Made by a program: the position numbers and the translations under genes. Source: Euonymus europaeus (Eukaryota; Streptophyta; Magnoliopsida; Celastrales; Celastraceae). From it: DNA of 64,000 nt. The notes under the pieces are model-generated. The model was not told the origin of the DNA and did no database searches. It saw nothing but the letters and a program-made list of their open reading frames with translations. Below are positions 10,170-20,996 of the stretch, piece after piece (position 1 is the stretch's first letter; each line of letters begins with the position of its first letter). The stretch is taken from positions 13,105,001 to 13,169,000 of the forward strand of contig OY756971.1 of NCBI GenBank assembly GCA_963580455.1, read 5' to 3'.

Positions 10170-12700
10170 TTGTTGGTTAATGTTAAACATATTATCATGG
10201 AATATAAGGGGGCTTGGGGTAACAATGCATATGAGTGGTCTGGTTTAAGCTCCAATGGAGCTTCGGGTGGGTTGTTGGTTATCTGCAATTCGCTAATAGT
10301 TCAGATGAGGGATGTGTTGAAAGGGGAAAGGTGGATCTCGATTGATGCAAGGATTATATTGAGTAATTTTGAGTGTTGCATAACAGCTATGTATGAGCCA
10401 AATGATGGAGCTAGTAGAAGTAATCTATGGGAAGAACTTGCAGAGGTCTCTCTTCATCGATCCGCCCCTTGACTATGTGTTGGGGAATTCAATGAGATAC
10501 TTTTTCCTCAAGATAAGCAAGGGCATTCAGTATCATCAAGAGGTATACGACAGTTCTCCTCATTCATTGATCGTGTTGGTTTGGCATAGTTGCCTTAATG
10601 GGAAGGAATTTCACCTGGAGAAACTCTAGGAGTCAGAGTCGAATTGATAGGGCTTTTGCTTCTCCGGATTGGTATTTAAAGTTTCCAAGTATAAGACTTT
10701 GGGGTCTTTCTCGTTGGTCGTCAGACCAATCTTCCATTTTAGATCGAGACAAAAAAGATTAATTGGGGGGCCGTCCATTCAAGGTGTTGTATTGCTGGTG
10801 GGATCATTGCTACTTCCTTCATTTAGTTTTTGGCAAGAAATTAATCTCCACCTTCATAATGAAGCTCGTGTTCTACAAAAATTCCACCTATTGAAAAAAT
10901 TATTGCGAATATGGAATTCAGAGGTGTTTGGAAATGTGGGAACCAAGGTGAAGGCACTAGAAAATGAGATAGACAGAATTGAGCTGGTATCCAAAGAGAG
11001 AGTTCTCTCAGTGCCAGAGGAAGAGAACCTAAGTCTGCTAAAAGGTGACTTATGAATGGAAAGTAAGAAACACAAATATCTATGGAGCCAAAAATCTCGG
11101 TTTCAATGGGTGTTAGCTGGAGATAAAAAAGCTAAATTTTTTCAATCAACGGCTTGCATTAGGGGGAACTTAAATCAAATCCATTTCTTACGTGTTGGTG
11201 GTTCAACCATCACAATCCCATCGCAAGTAAAAAATGTTGTAGCATCTCATTTTTTCTGCAGTATTTAAGAAAGAGCTAAATGGAAATTTTCAATGGGATG
11301 ACCTTAATTTTAGGTCCATTCCTTCTAATTTAGCTGATACTATGGTGGAGCCTTTTACTGATGCAGAGATCAAGGTAGCTGTATGGAGTTGTGATGGATC
11401 TAAAGCACCTGGCCCAGACGATTTTAATTTCCAATTCATCAAAAACGCTTGGGAAGTTTTGGAGGGGGACATCTACAATCTTGTGCATAATTTCTACATA
11501 TCTGGAAAACTTCCTAATGGGGTAAACTCCTCCTTTATAACTCTTGTTCCTAAAATGGCAGGCTCTTGTAGGTTGACTGATTTCATACCAATTATTTTGT
11601 TAGCATCCTCTACAAAGTGATCTCTAAATCACTGACAAATAGATTGAAACTTTTCCTTCCATCTATCATTAGTGCCTCCTAATATGCTTTCATCAAAGGT
11701 AAAAAATTTCTTGATAATATACTTATTGCAAAAAAGATAGTCCATTTGGTGAAGAAGAGAAGGCATAAGGCTTTCCTATTCAAACTTTATCTTGAAAAGG
11801 CTTTTGACTCAGTTAGATGGTCCTACCTGGACTCAGTAATGAATAAAATAGGCTTTGGTTTGAAATAGAAAGGATGGATTATGAAGTGTATTTCTACTGC
11901 CAAGGTATTAGTACTGGTGACCCACTATCGCCTTTCTTGTTCAATATTGATGCTGAAGGGCTACACCAATTATTCAAAATGGCTGAGGATATTGGTCTTT
12001 CTTAAAGGCATAGTGGTTCAAAGGCATGGGATGACTATCTCTCATATTCAGTATGTGGATGACACTCTAGTCTTTTTCAAAGCAAAGGAAAAATATATTC
12101 AGGCAGTGTAGAGAATTCTTCGATGTTTCCAAGTTATCTCTGGCCTTAAAGTGAACCTTTTCAAAAGTTCCTTACTGGGAATAGGTGTGAGCTTACAAGA
12201 TACTGAAGCAATTGCTAGGAAGTTCAACTGCTGGGCAGAGTAGTCTCCTGTTAAATATCTTGGCTTGCCACTAGAAGCTAATTTCAAGCTTGCTAAATCC
12301 TGGAAACCTATGATTGATAATTTCCAAAAGAAGCTAGCATCTTGGAAGGGGAGACAACTCTCCATTGGGGGGCGACTAACAGTTATTAAATCTATGCTAG
12401 CGAGTCTCTCTCTATACTTCATGTCTTTGTTGAAGGTTTCAGTTGCAGTGGTGAAAAAATTGGAGCATATTTAGTGAAAATTCCTATGAGGTGATTCAGT
12501 TGAAAGGAAGAAAATGCATTGCATCAGTTGGAAGCAAGTAATTCAACCAAAAAAGTATAGTGGGCTGGGAATTGGAGATATTACTTTAAAGAACAAGGCA
12601 TTATTGTTTAAGTGGATCTAGAGATTTTTATGTGAAGACCAAGGTTTCTGGAAATCTCTCATAAGTGTTAAATACCCATACAGAAGCATTGTCTATAGAT
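10170..12700 (+). pseudogene. LINE ORF2 remnant (endonuclease and reverse transcriptase)
   Basis: The apurinic-type endonuclease start is visible at about 10188-10220 as ILSWNIRGLG, then NGASGGLL near 10260, with an internal deletion between. RT blocks follow: a leading segment at 11342-11620 with DGSKAPGPDDFNFQFIK and FITLVPK, and the catalytic QYVDDTLVF at 12049-12075. The fingers/thumb tail continues near 12250-12700 (YLGLPLEANFK, WKGRQLSIGGRLTVIKS). Plant L1 RTs usually have F/YADD at the active site, while this copy reads YVDD. At least six stops or frameshifts occur. The sequence ends abruptly at the LTR at 12705. Confidence 0.85.
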
Positions 12701-12704
12701 GCTT

Positions 12705-14971
12705 TGTGACGCCTCGTTTTCGAAACATCACATGGTGCTAACCTCACCTTCGTAGGTCATCAATGTGATCCACTTCCTTAGTCATTAACCCTAGTTCACT
12801 CAACTAGGACAACAACCCCAGTCAAAAATCCGGCAGCATCTCCCCATATATCGGGCTATGCCTACCTGTAATAAAACGCAGCAATAATCACAACAATCAC
12901 ATTATAACGTAGCAGGGCCTCTGACCATCTAGCAGCATGCACAAACTGATTCTCACACAAGTATCACATTTCACATAATAGAAACAATCCCAAACATCAT
13001 TTGACAGGACTCAGAGTCCACCCCCGGTTCAGAAGGTACAACCATATAAATTACCTTCTAACCGTACCAAAACACACCCATCGGTGCCAATAGTTGATAA
13101 ATCATATATTATCTCATACAACAAGCGTGAAAATAAACAAAGTGCAATGCACTCACTATTCCCAAATCCTAACCCTCCTCCAAGTGCCATCCATACCACA
13201 ACTCCGTCTCTACTGATCCGGAACACCAGCACTAGTACCAGTCTCACCTGTAGGAAGGAAGGAAAATAAAAGGGTGAGCTAGAAGCTCAGTAGGGTAAAA
13301 GAGCAAACAATCATTATAGGCTGAATCCAACAAGAAGGCAATGCAACAATATGAAAACCCAACAATAACACTCGAGTGACCTTTCTGGGGAAACCAATCA
13401 TAGTCTCATAATTCCAACTATGAATCATCAATCAACAATCAAGACCATGATTATCCCAATCATGTCTTGATCACCACATCGGACACTCATCTTAGTTCTC
13501 CTAACCATCACTGAATGCGAGCCGACTCATCACATTTCCTCGTTCAATCCTAGTTCTCCCAACCATTAATGGATTAATCGTACCACCCTAGAAAGTCACC
13601 CTGTTGTGTGAGTCCCATCACACCCACACCTCAAGTGTGTTGCCTCACATGAATTCATCTGGTTGTTGCCAAGCCCAACACTCAACCATCTTCCCATGTG
13701 ACGTTTAAGTAGTTCCTAGGGTATACCCGAGTCATTACTCAGGTATCCCATGCAATCTCGAATGCATTCATGCTTCATGCCATCGATTAATATATATATA
13801 CTCACCTATATATTTAAAGCTACTCATGATGCATGAATGATCAACCATGCTTAATAAGTGATTGAACATGAACAAGGGTTAATGCAATCTACATTTCAAG
13901 AGAAAATAAGAATAAATCCTAAGTTCATTCTTCCTTAGAAACAATAAGGCAAGAACACAAACCCGATGACCAATGAGGAAATAAACCGTAATTTAGAGAG
14001 GAAAAGAACGATATGAAAATGAATTGGGCAAGAAATCCCCTACCTAGATTAAGCACCACTTATAATAGCAAATTTCCAAAGTTAGGGTTAGGGTTTTTGG
14101 CCCTCTTTCACCCACCTATCGATTCAAGCATTCTGAACCCACAACATTGTATTAACAACACTAATAATCAATAATAATATGAAATCAAATACTAATCAAG
14201 AGAACTTACTTTCTCTCTCTAGGATTTTCCCCAAAATCCTCCAACTTCTCCAAATTCAAAACCTATCCTAAACCAATGATTCAAACTAGTAAAACAATCA
14301 TAAATAACTCTAGAATCAACATATCTAAGCCCTACATTCCATCTATTAAAGAATCAAACAAATCTAGGAAAAACCCTAGAATTCCAAAACTATGAAAATT
14401 TACCTCAAACCTTCAAATCTTCCTTGATTCCACCTTGATTCTTGATATGCTTCGTGAATCCATGGAAAACCAAGCAAAAATCTCAACAAATCTCATTCTC
14501 TCTTTAAGTCTCTCTCTCTCTCTCTCTCTCTCTTTCTCCCTCCCTTCTCGGCTTCCTCTGAGATTCTATCGCAAATGGCCATTTCTAGTCTTTAAAAACT
14601 GAAATCCCGACAGCCATTCGGACACCCTAAGTGCCCGTCCAGACGGATCATGCCTAGAAACTTTGTTGTCCCAGTTTCTTCATTAACCATCCGGACAGCT
14701 CCCAAGGCGTTCGGAAACCTTATATTGTTTTCTTTCCAGTTCTTTCCAGTATTTTCATATCCGTATCGGTCTAAGCTTCGATTTGATATATTATGGACCT
14801 AAAACGGATATGTGTGCTAAACGTTATGACCTATTTACTGAACCTTGTTCAAAGAACGAATCTTTACGGTTCTACACCCCACGGGTGGTTCGTAACGTCT
14901 CCAAATTTATTTCCAACAACTTAATACTCAACATTTAACTAAACTTAACATTTTTGGGTCGGGGTTTCACA
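12705..14971 (-). repeat. 3' LTR (2.27 kb) of the Ty3/gypsy-type remnant
   Basis: The plus strand begins TGTGACGCC at 12705 and ends GGTTTCACA at 14971, giving TGTGA/TCACA inverted ends. The minus-strand purine tract AAGGGGAAAGGGA abuts the right end, as a polypurine tract abuts a 3' LTR. There are no coding frames of interest. A (TC)n run lies at 14509-14533 and two AGGGTT units near 14081. Only one LTR is present, so the ends rest on these two arguments. Confidence 0.65.
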
Positions 14972-14990
14972 TCCCTTTCCCCTTAAACAA
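14972..14990 (-). other. Polypurine tract next to the 3' LTR
   Basis: Minus strand AAGGGGAAAGGGA is immediately followed by the LTR start TGTGAAACC. Such a tract primes plus-strand DNA synthesis in LTR retrotransposons. Confidence 0.65.
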
Positions 14991-15372
14991 ATTTCGTTCC
15001 CCAAATTTAATAAACTTGCGTAAATCCCTAAGTTTGCACAACACATTAGACATGCTTGTCATCGCATCCTAATCCAACATCCACATGGAACCCATTTTCT
15101 CCAAGGCATAATTTGACCCGTATTGTCAACATACATACATTCTCCACTAATCATTTAGTTATTTCTCTCAATAGTGTATACACCCATCATATAGATACAC
15201 ACACATGTATATATATTTCACACACAAGCTCGGAATACATTAACACAATACAAGGTTATACATCAAATACCAAGGGTTTTTACTCCTAAGACCCATATTT
15301 TTGTACATCCAAAATTCCCGTTGCTGTACGAGCTTTATTCTTACACATAACCTAGACCACATGCAACTAACC

Positions 15373-15867
15373 TTATGTGATACAATGTTTGTCTTCAAAC
15401 ACTAGTTCTTCCTCAGATTCTTCTTCAGGATCTTCTTCAAACCTCTCTGCACCCCTGAACTTACTTGCCAGGACTTCATTCTCATATCTTAACTCTTTAT
15501 TCTCATCCCTAAGACGTATAACCTCACGTTGGAGCCTTCGAGTCTCATGTTGTTGAATCTCCAGATTGCTGCTTTCCCCGTAGTTATAACCCGCTATCTC
15601 CACATAATGGTCATTCCTCAACTTATGAAACATAAGTCGAGCACATTCTTCCTTGACATCTTGTTGCCCGCCATTAAACATGGTCCATGCTCTAATCACA
15701 CATCCCAAGGCACCCAACTCAACTTCTGGGTTTCGCAATGTGAGTGTCCTTCTAACACATGAAGGTTCCCTCACCGTTTTATAACGTGGATGAGGCATTC
15801 CACAACTGGAAGCAAACCTCTCTAGCACTCTCACTGAACAACCCTGGGTGTTTCCTCCACTCGCCAT
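15373..15867 (-). CDS. Intact small ORF of unknown function beside the LTR
   Basis: A 164-residue protein starting MASGGNTQGC. An upstream in-frame ATG at 15888 would add seven residues, but the inner ATG has the better plant context (AAAAATGGC). The N-terminal two thirds contain several Cys residues and a possible small fold. Residues from about 105 to 145 form a heptad-like coiled coil (RRLQREVIRLRDENKEL), and the tail is strongly acidic (EEDPEEESEEEL). I do not recognise the family. It lies in sense with the element, between the gag scrap and the 3' LTR, where other plant elements carry env-position extra ORFs. It stays open in an element whose gag has several stops, which is odd and may point to selection or recent origin. 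Confidence 0.6.
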   Translation of the reverse strand: MASGGNTQGCSVRVLERFASSCGMPHPRYKTVREPSCVRRTLTLRNPEVELGALGCVIRAWTMFNGGQQDVKEECARLMFHKLRNDHYVEIAGYNYGESSNLEIQQHETRRLQREVIRLRDENKELRYENEVLASKFRGAERFEEDPEEESEEELVFEDKHCIT

Positions 15868-16829
15868 TTTTCTCAATGATATGGTCATTCACCTTGGTTT
15901 CCCTTCCATATATATAGTCCAAATTCCTAACACGTTTCTTGTAACCCCTACAACCCTAGGTAACCTTGCACAAACATGCAACCCCTTAAAATACCATAGC
16001 CTTTTCAGCTACTCCATGATGTGTCACTATTTCTTGTGGTGTTCTAAAACATTCATGCAATTTTGCTTCTCCCAAGTCCCTTTTAATTATACTACAAAAT
16101 CTCCATTATCTCTAAAAGATTCCTAGCGAATCCATTTACCTTTCCCGAATCTTCAATGTCAATAATAATTCCACCTTTTTACTATTTGTTCACTAGACAA
16201 ACTAGCCTATGCTAGTGTGCGCTCTGATGCCTCGATAAACTTCATTTAACTTCTAGGGGTATTCAGTCTCTCCCCTTCTATCCATAATTATTATTTTCAG
16301 ATTCCCTAATAAATTCTTGAATATACTACTCATTCTCACATGGTTATGGTTTATCGCCTTTAGTTCTCAACCACCCATCTTCTTTCAATTTTTCACCATC
16401 ATATTGACATTCAAAGCAGGCACCCAATGTCCACACTTCTTACCAGGATTTTCCTATTCAACATCATTGGTTTCCATTCACTTACCCTTTCATATTAGCA
16501 AATGAAATCATCAACACATCACTAAACATCTAGTACTTTTTCCAAATTTGGATCGACTTCTTCTTATCCCTAAGTGAAGTCATTTCGCCCCATCATTTGT
16601 ACACTTTATCACTCATAACTCTTTGCTACATAGTTTCCTCTTTACATTTGCCTAAAATAAAGTACTTTACAGTCCGACACATACTTTATCACCCATTTAT
16701 CAAATCTAAGTGTTACTAGTAATTATCCATAACACTCTCACCCCAAGTTCTTTCCAGCCATACTCACAAAAAGACTCAAATGTGCAAATCGCACGACATA
16801 TTATACAACTAGAAATATGAGAAATACCT

Positions 16830-16995
16830 CCAATGTAATTCGGATGCTCTAATGCCTCTCGGTATCCCAAAGCAAACGCTCTTGTCTGAGTATGAGTTGT
16901 CTGCTACTACTGTTGGCCATAGCCACCTCACCCCCTCCCTCCTGTTGGAAGAGTAGCTGGAAGAGTTTGTGTCGGTGATAAGCCTGAGAATTTCA
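16830..16995 (-). pseudogene. Gag C-terminal scrap of the Ty3/gypsy-type remnant
   Basis: In one minus-strand frame the sequence reads a Pro/Thr/Gly/Gln-rich linker (LSPTQTLPATLPTGGRG, then GGYGQQ) and then TRAFALGYREALEHP. That pattern resembles the stretch between the Gag knuckle and protease of chromovirus-type elements. Three in-frame stops interrupt the linker (one TGA, two consecutive TAG). The homology is suggestive only, and the sequence is lost on both sides. Confidence 0.45.
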
Positions 16996-17370
16996 TGTTA
17001 AACAAGCTGTGGATTTTGTTAAAGCTGACATCAATTATGTATGTCGACTAAAGGAACCAAATTACCACTAAGTTGTAATATAAAAGTATTACTTTTGATC
17101 CTTATTAGTAAACCCCTGTGAGGATCAAACATATTTTGAGACTGATATATCTGAAATTGGAACTATCTGAATGTATTTATTAATGATTAAATGTTGATTC
17201 TACATGTGTTTTTGGTTTGGCGCAATCATATTCCTATTTTTCTCTCTTTTTCCTCATTTTTCCTACCTTTTATTTTCAATTGCTGTAATGTTTAATTCTT
17301 TAAACCACATGTATTATTATATAGGACATTGAAGAAAATTATGGATTTTCCAGGGATTACAATCAGGCGT
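16996..17370. other. Spacer, nothing recognised
   Basis: Unique-looking AT-rich sequence between the gag scrap and the second copy of the duplicated segment. No supported gene or repeat is seen. A short open stretch at about 17000-17065 has no recognisable domain. Confidence 0.4.
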
Positions 17371-17954
17371 GAAACATGTAACATTCCCTTCTACTTCAAA
17401 TATTTGTTTTATTTCAATAATCTCCAAACTTAGATAAAGCTACAATCAATTCCATTTAATTGGAAAAATCAGTATGATGGTATGATTAACTAAACTAAAT
17501 TCCATTCCAAAATCTTTACACGCTTGATTCACTTCAAAAAAATAATAGATCTTTTTCATGGTTGAAAAACGCATAGGATATAATGATTATGTGGGTTATA
17601 TGCGGATGAACACCCTCAATAATATGGCCAAAAGGATATGCGAAACACAATGGAATATAACGGACTACAAAACAAATATATAAAAGAACAATAATTTGTT
17701 GAAGGATAAATTTTACACTACCATAATCAATCCATAGATCGTACCTTGCTACAATTGAATATCTCAGACCACATACTTTCAATTGTCAATGAATACCTAT
17801 ATATGAATATACATATATATACAATCGAAAGAAACGCGGCTCTATAATATTGAGTATATACTGTTCCATGAAACTGCTGCATGAAAAGGGAAAGAAAGCG
17901 GAATACGACACCGTTTTAGAATATAAATAGGATTAAGGTCACATAAAACAAATG
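17371..17954. repeat. Duplicated 0.58 kb AT-rich segment, copy B
   Basis: This is a direct-orientation copy of 7004-7587, about 10.4 kb away. Shared landmarks in order are ACATTCCCTTCTACTTCA, TACACGCTTGATT, GAATACCTATATATGAATAT, AAACGCGGCTCTATAATA, GACACCGTTTTA and AGGATTAAGGTCACATAAAA. The flanks then diverge. The copies bracket the LINE and the Ty3/gypsy remnant. Confidence 0.8.
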
Positions 17955-19085
17955 ATGTAATAACTATCCGTTAAAATGACACATTCAATACTAAGAACAT
18001 CGAATACTTTTTTATCACAACATGGGTAATCCTCAAAAAGAGCAAGATAGGCATCAACCAGTTTTATAAATAACTTGAAAAATACCTATATATACGAATC
18101 CTATATGATTTTAGGAAAAGAATTTATACATTCATCCATTAAAAATTAATAAAGTTGCAAGTCTCTAACAACTTACAAAGTAACATAATCATAAATAAAA
18201 CAAACGGAATAAGAGAACGAAGCTAAACGCCTAAAATGTACATCTAAAATATGCACCTAACTTTTAGGATCAAAAACATTTTAAAAAAAATAAAAATATA
18301 TATTTTTATTTAATAAGTTATATGAATATATTTTCGAAAAAATACTATATTTTTTGGATATGATCAAACAAAAATATAGTTTTTGAAAATTAAACAAAAT
18401 ATCTTTTAGGCTTCAAAAGAGATCCAAAAGACTAGGTGAACTTTCTTAATAAACAATTTAATGCACATAAGCGAATTCTATGTTGTGTGTGTGTGTATAT
18501 ATATATGTATCTATGAAATGAACATTTCATTTAGTTAGAATCTAATTACATATTTTAAGTTTAAATACATAACTTAGTTGTTTACGAAGTGTGCAATAGA
18601 GGATAAAAATCATAAAAGAATAAAAATATTTAAATCTTGAGAGGCCCAATGTCTACCACAATGACAAATGCAGGATGGCTGGAAGACAATCATGAGCATA
18701 TATATATGTATGTGCAAAGGACTAACAAAAAGAAACTCATGTTTTAAAACACTGCTTAAAATTTTCATCTAAATCTAAAAGAAAAAAGGAACTTAAGACT
18801 GGGTTCTTCCTCAGATGATCAAACCGAAGGTAACAATCTATATTTTAGTTTATATCTGTTAATTATTCTTTCAACAACCTTCATACACAGATAGTTTGTT
18901 TCCTATATGAAAAAAAATACATCATAAGATAACAGATCATCAAAAGCTATATAACTAATATGTTTAAAGCAAATGTTAAGGAAATTATGGAGCAAAAGTT
19001 ACATGAAGATAACTCATGGAAAGCAAACCATGGAGAAATAATCTAGGACATCCAGTGGCTGACTTGTCAAGTAGAATGTGTAATA
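17955..19085. other. AT-rich spacer with a short microsatellite
   Basis: No gene is supported. A compound (GT)n(AT)n run lies at about 18485-18508. The segment at 18235-18440 is A/T-rich with weak internal inverted similarity that I cannot resolve into an element. Confidence 0.4.
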
Positions 19086-19764
19086 ATGAGCACATTGGAA
19101 CTCACCGAAGAGCAAATAGATTACTTGATCAACACCCAAGAAAATCTTCAAGTGCAAGAGGCAGAACTAAACAGAACCTTCAACATGTTTAACGACACAC
19201 GATTATGATGAGCCTTTAAGTATGCTTGTAGACGATCATTTGATTCCAAAAACACAAGAATAAATCAGAGCTTGTAGGCTGATGAGAGGCATTATTAAGC
19301 TACACATTACAATGATGCAAAAGAGCATAGAAAAAGGTAAAGAATACACCACATTTCAAGGAATAAGAGGGCTATATGAAAACATGAAGGAAATATATGC
19401 AGCTCTGCTTTGGTGCGTGGATTTTAGATAGGAATCACGTGCAATGGATAAGAAGCAACCGAACAATGAACTGGATGGACCACATCCTGGGATTCAACAA
19501 ATAAAAACCACTTTTAGGATTATGGACTGGTCCAAATTGCAATTGCAAATTTTAAGTACAAATGCAGTGGCTAAAGAAAAGCAATATAATATTTTTTGCA
19601 AAGGGAAAGAAGATGATATAGGTACAGAACATCCTACGGTGGCAATAATCCAAGAAATTTATGGGATAGAAATGCATGTCAAGAGTCTAGAAAGCATGGC
19701 AATGAAACTGATACACAATAGCTTTGAAGTGGAGGACAATGAAAGAGAAAATTTCATCATGTGA
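19086..19764 (+). pseudogene. Unrecognised decayed coding region
   Basis: Two protein-like stretches follow each other. ATG at 19086 opens a 40-residue charged stretch (MSTLELTEEQIDYLINTQ) that ends at tandem stops. After a +1 shift, a frame from 19282 runs to 19764 with a single internal TAG at 19429-19431 and ends DNERENFIM. The second frame has an amphipathic composition with many Lys, Glu and Met residues. No domain is recognised, and it matches none of the retroelement proteins in this window. It could be a decayed captured gene, a virus-like remnant or chance open frames. The continuity of the long frame on both sides of one stop favours a once-coding origin. Confidence 0.4.
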
Positions 19765-20464
19765 AAGCACTGCGAACAACACAAATTACATGGAATCAAA
19801 ATTAACGATATTTTGCCACAAGTAAGTTGAAATATAGTACTCTGTCTCTAGGATAAAAACCAACAAATGTGATTTTGAATATACAAACTGATATATGAGT
19901 CAACAAAAACTGAAATCTTTTTTAAGCTCTGCTGTTGGTTGTGTATGGTATAACTATTGACAACAAATTTTTTCCCTTGATATACTGTATTCTTTAGATG
20001 AATATATAGCTATAGGATTACATCTATCTTATGTCCTCAATAATTTCATTGATGAAAAGTTTATGCATACCATAAACTAGGGTTCTAATAGTAGGATGAA
20101 CACTATGATAATGTAATGAAACAACACCAAATTTTTCGAATACTTAGTACAACGTTTAATTCTTTCAACCTCATTTTGTTTTATAAATTATATTTGAGGC
20201 GGTGACTTAATTTAAGGACATAGTTTAGGGTCCTAAACAGCTCATATAATTGTTGTTAGATACATAGCAATATACTTCAAAGTTGATTAAAATGTTTGAG
20301 GCCTTAATGTTTTAGTGGACAAGCTTTGCACCTCCTTCCGTATGGATACTACAAAACAATATAGCACCACCAACAACAATTCTTATTATAGATTATTAGT
20401 CTAAAAGAGTCCTCCCGCCTTTTCTTTGACCTCCAAAATCAAACATGGATTACAACTCTATGGA

Positions 20465-20476
20465 TGGGCATATTCA
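20465..20476. repeat. SINE target site duplication, left
   Basis: TGGGCATATTCA, identical to 20668-20679 on the other side of the SINE body. Confidence 0.85.
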
Positions 20477-20667
20477 AAGTTTTTTTGTTCTTAATCGCCC
20501 GATATCCGCAATTAACCACACTGCGACTAAATCTATACTGAGTTAAGAGGGTCCCACGAAAGTAGCAAAGCTCCCCCAACAAAGATTTTTTTCATTTACA
20601 AGACTCGAACTCGATACATTGCTTAAGGAAAATAAGCACCATGCCACTTGAACCAACCATTTGTTTG
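20477..20667 (-). mobile_element. tRNA-derived SINE with poly(A)-type tail and 12-bp TSD
   Basis: Read on the minus strand this 191-bp body has a pol III A box (TGGTTCAAGTGG, plus coordinates 20644-20655) and B box (GTTCGAGTC, 20602-20610) with tRNA-like spacing, and ends in an A-rich tail (plus-strand T run 20480-20487). It is flanked by a perfect 12-bp direct repeat, TGGGCATATTCA, at 20465-20476 and 20668-20679. The promoter boxes resemble tRNA-derived plant SINE heads such as the Au family. It encodes no protein and depends on LINE enzymes for copying. Confidence 0.85.
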
Positions 20668-20679
20668 TGGGCATATTCA
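20668..20679. repeat. SINE target site duplication, right
   Basis: TGGGCATATTCA, identical to 20465-20476. A perfect 12-bp duplication indicates LINE-type target-primed insertion. Confidence 0.85.
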
Positions 20680-20996
20680 TAGTTAAACAAGGAATTTAAG
20701 AAGTAAGTATATAATGTAGTTAAATGAGAAATAACAATAGATATACAACTTTATATTTCACCAAATATACTGCACGTTTGAAACTAAAAACAAAACTCAT
20801 TTGCTTATTAGCTAAGACAAAAAAAAAATAGCCGTTGTTAATATATGGAATAGGCCAACATTATATCATTTGGGCTTTGTTATCAAACCTTTGTCTAACA
20901 TATATACCAGTCCATCTACATTATTTAATTAACTTAATTATATTTGAAGGATTTAACATATAATCACAAAACATTATACTACTTGTTCTACTTACT

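Larger units (their letters stand above)
8300..12704 (+). mobile_element. Decayed L1-type LINE retrotransposon
   Basis: Non-LTR element remnant on the plus strand: an ORF1-like part (RRM-like segment then a DUF4283-like segment) followed by endonuclease and reverse transcriptase pieces. There is no terminal repeat. Many stops and frameshifts break every domain. The RT part runs straight into the LTR at 12705, so the 3' end of ORF2, the 3' UTR and the poly(A) tail are missing. The left end is approximate, since 5' UTR sequence cannot be told from spacer. Confidence 0.85.
12705..16995 (-). mobile_element. Ty3/gypsy-type LTR element remnant, 5' LTR and pol missing
   Basis: A minus-strand LTR element with its 3' LTR at 12705-14971, a purine tract directly inside it, one intact ORF at 15373-15867 and a gag scrap near 16830-16995. 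No RT, RNase H or integrase is visible between gag and LTR, and no second LTR is found to the right, so the element is either a non-autonomous derivative or heavily deleted. Its left edge interrupts the LINE ORF2, so it inserted into the LINE or the two were joined by rearrangement. Lineage is uncertain; a chromovirus-like relation is only suggested by the gag linker. Confidence 0.65.

Noticed and set aside
14075..14095. Telomere repeat
   Set aside because: Only two AGGGTT units in an LTR, far too short.
7004..17954. The two 0.58 kb segments as an LTR pair of one 11 kb element
   Set aside because: No PBS or PPT sits next to either copy, and homology continues past the possible TG...CA edges on both sides. 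The intervening DNA is an unrelated LINE and a Ty3/gypsy remnant.
20602..20655. A tRNA gene
   Set aside because: A and B boxes are present but there is no complete cloverleaf or acceptor stem. The A-rich tail and target duplication show it is a SINE.
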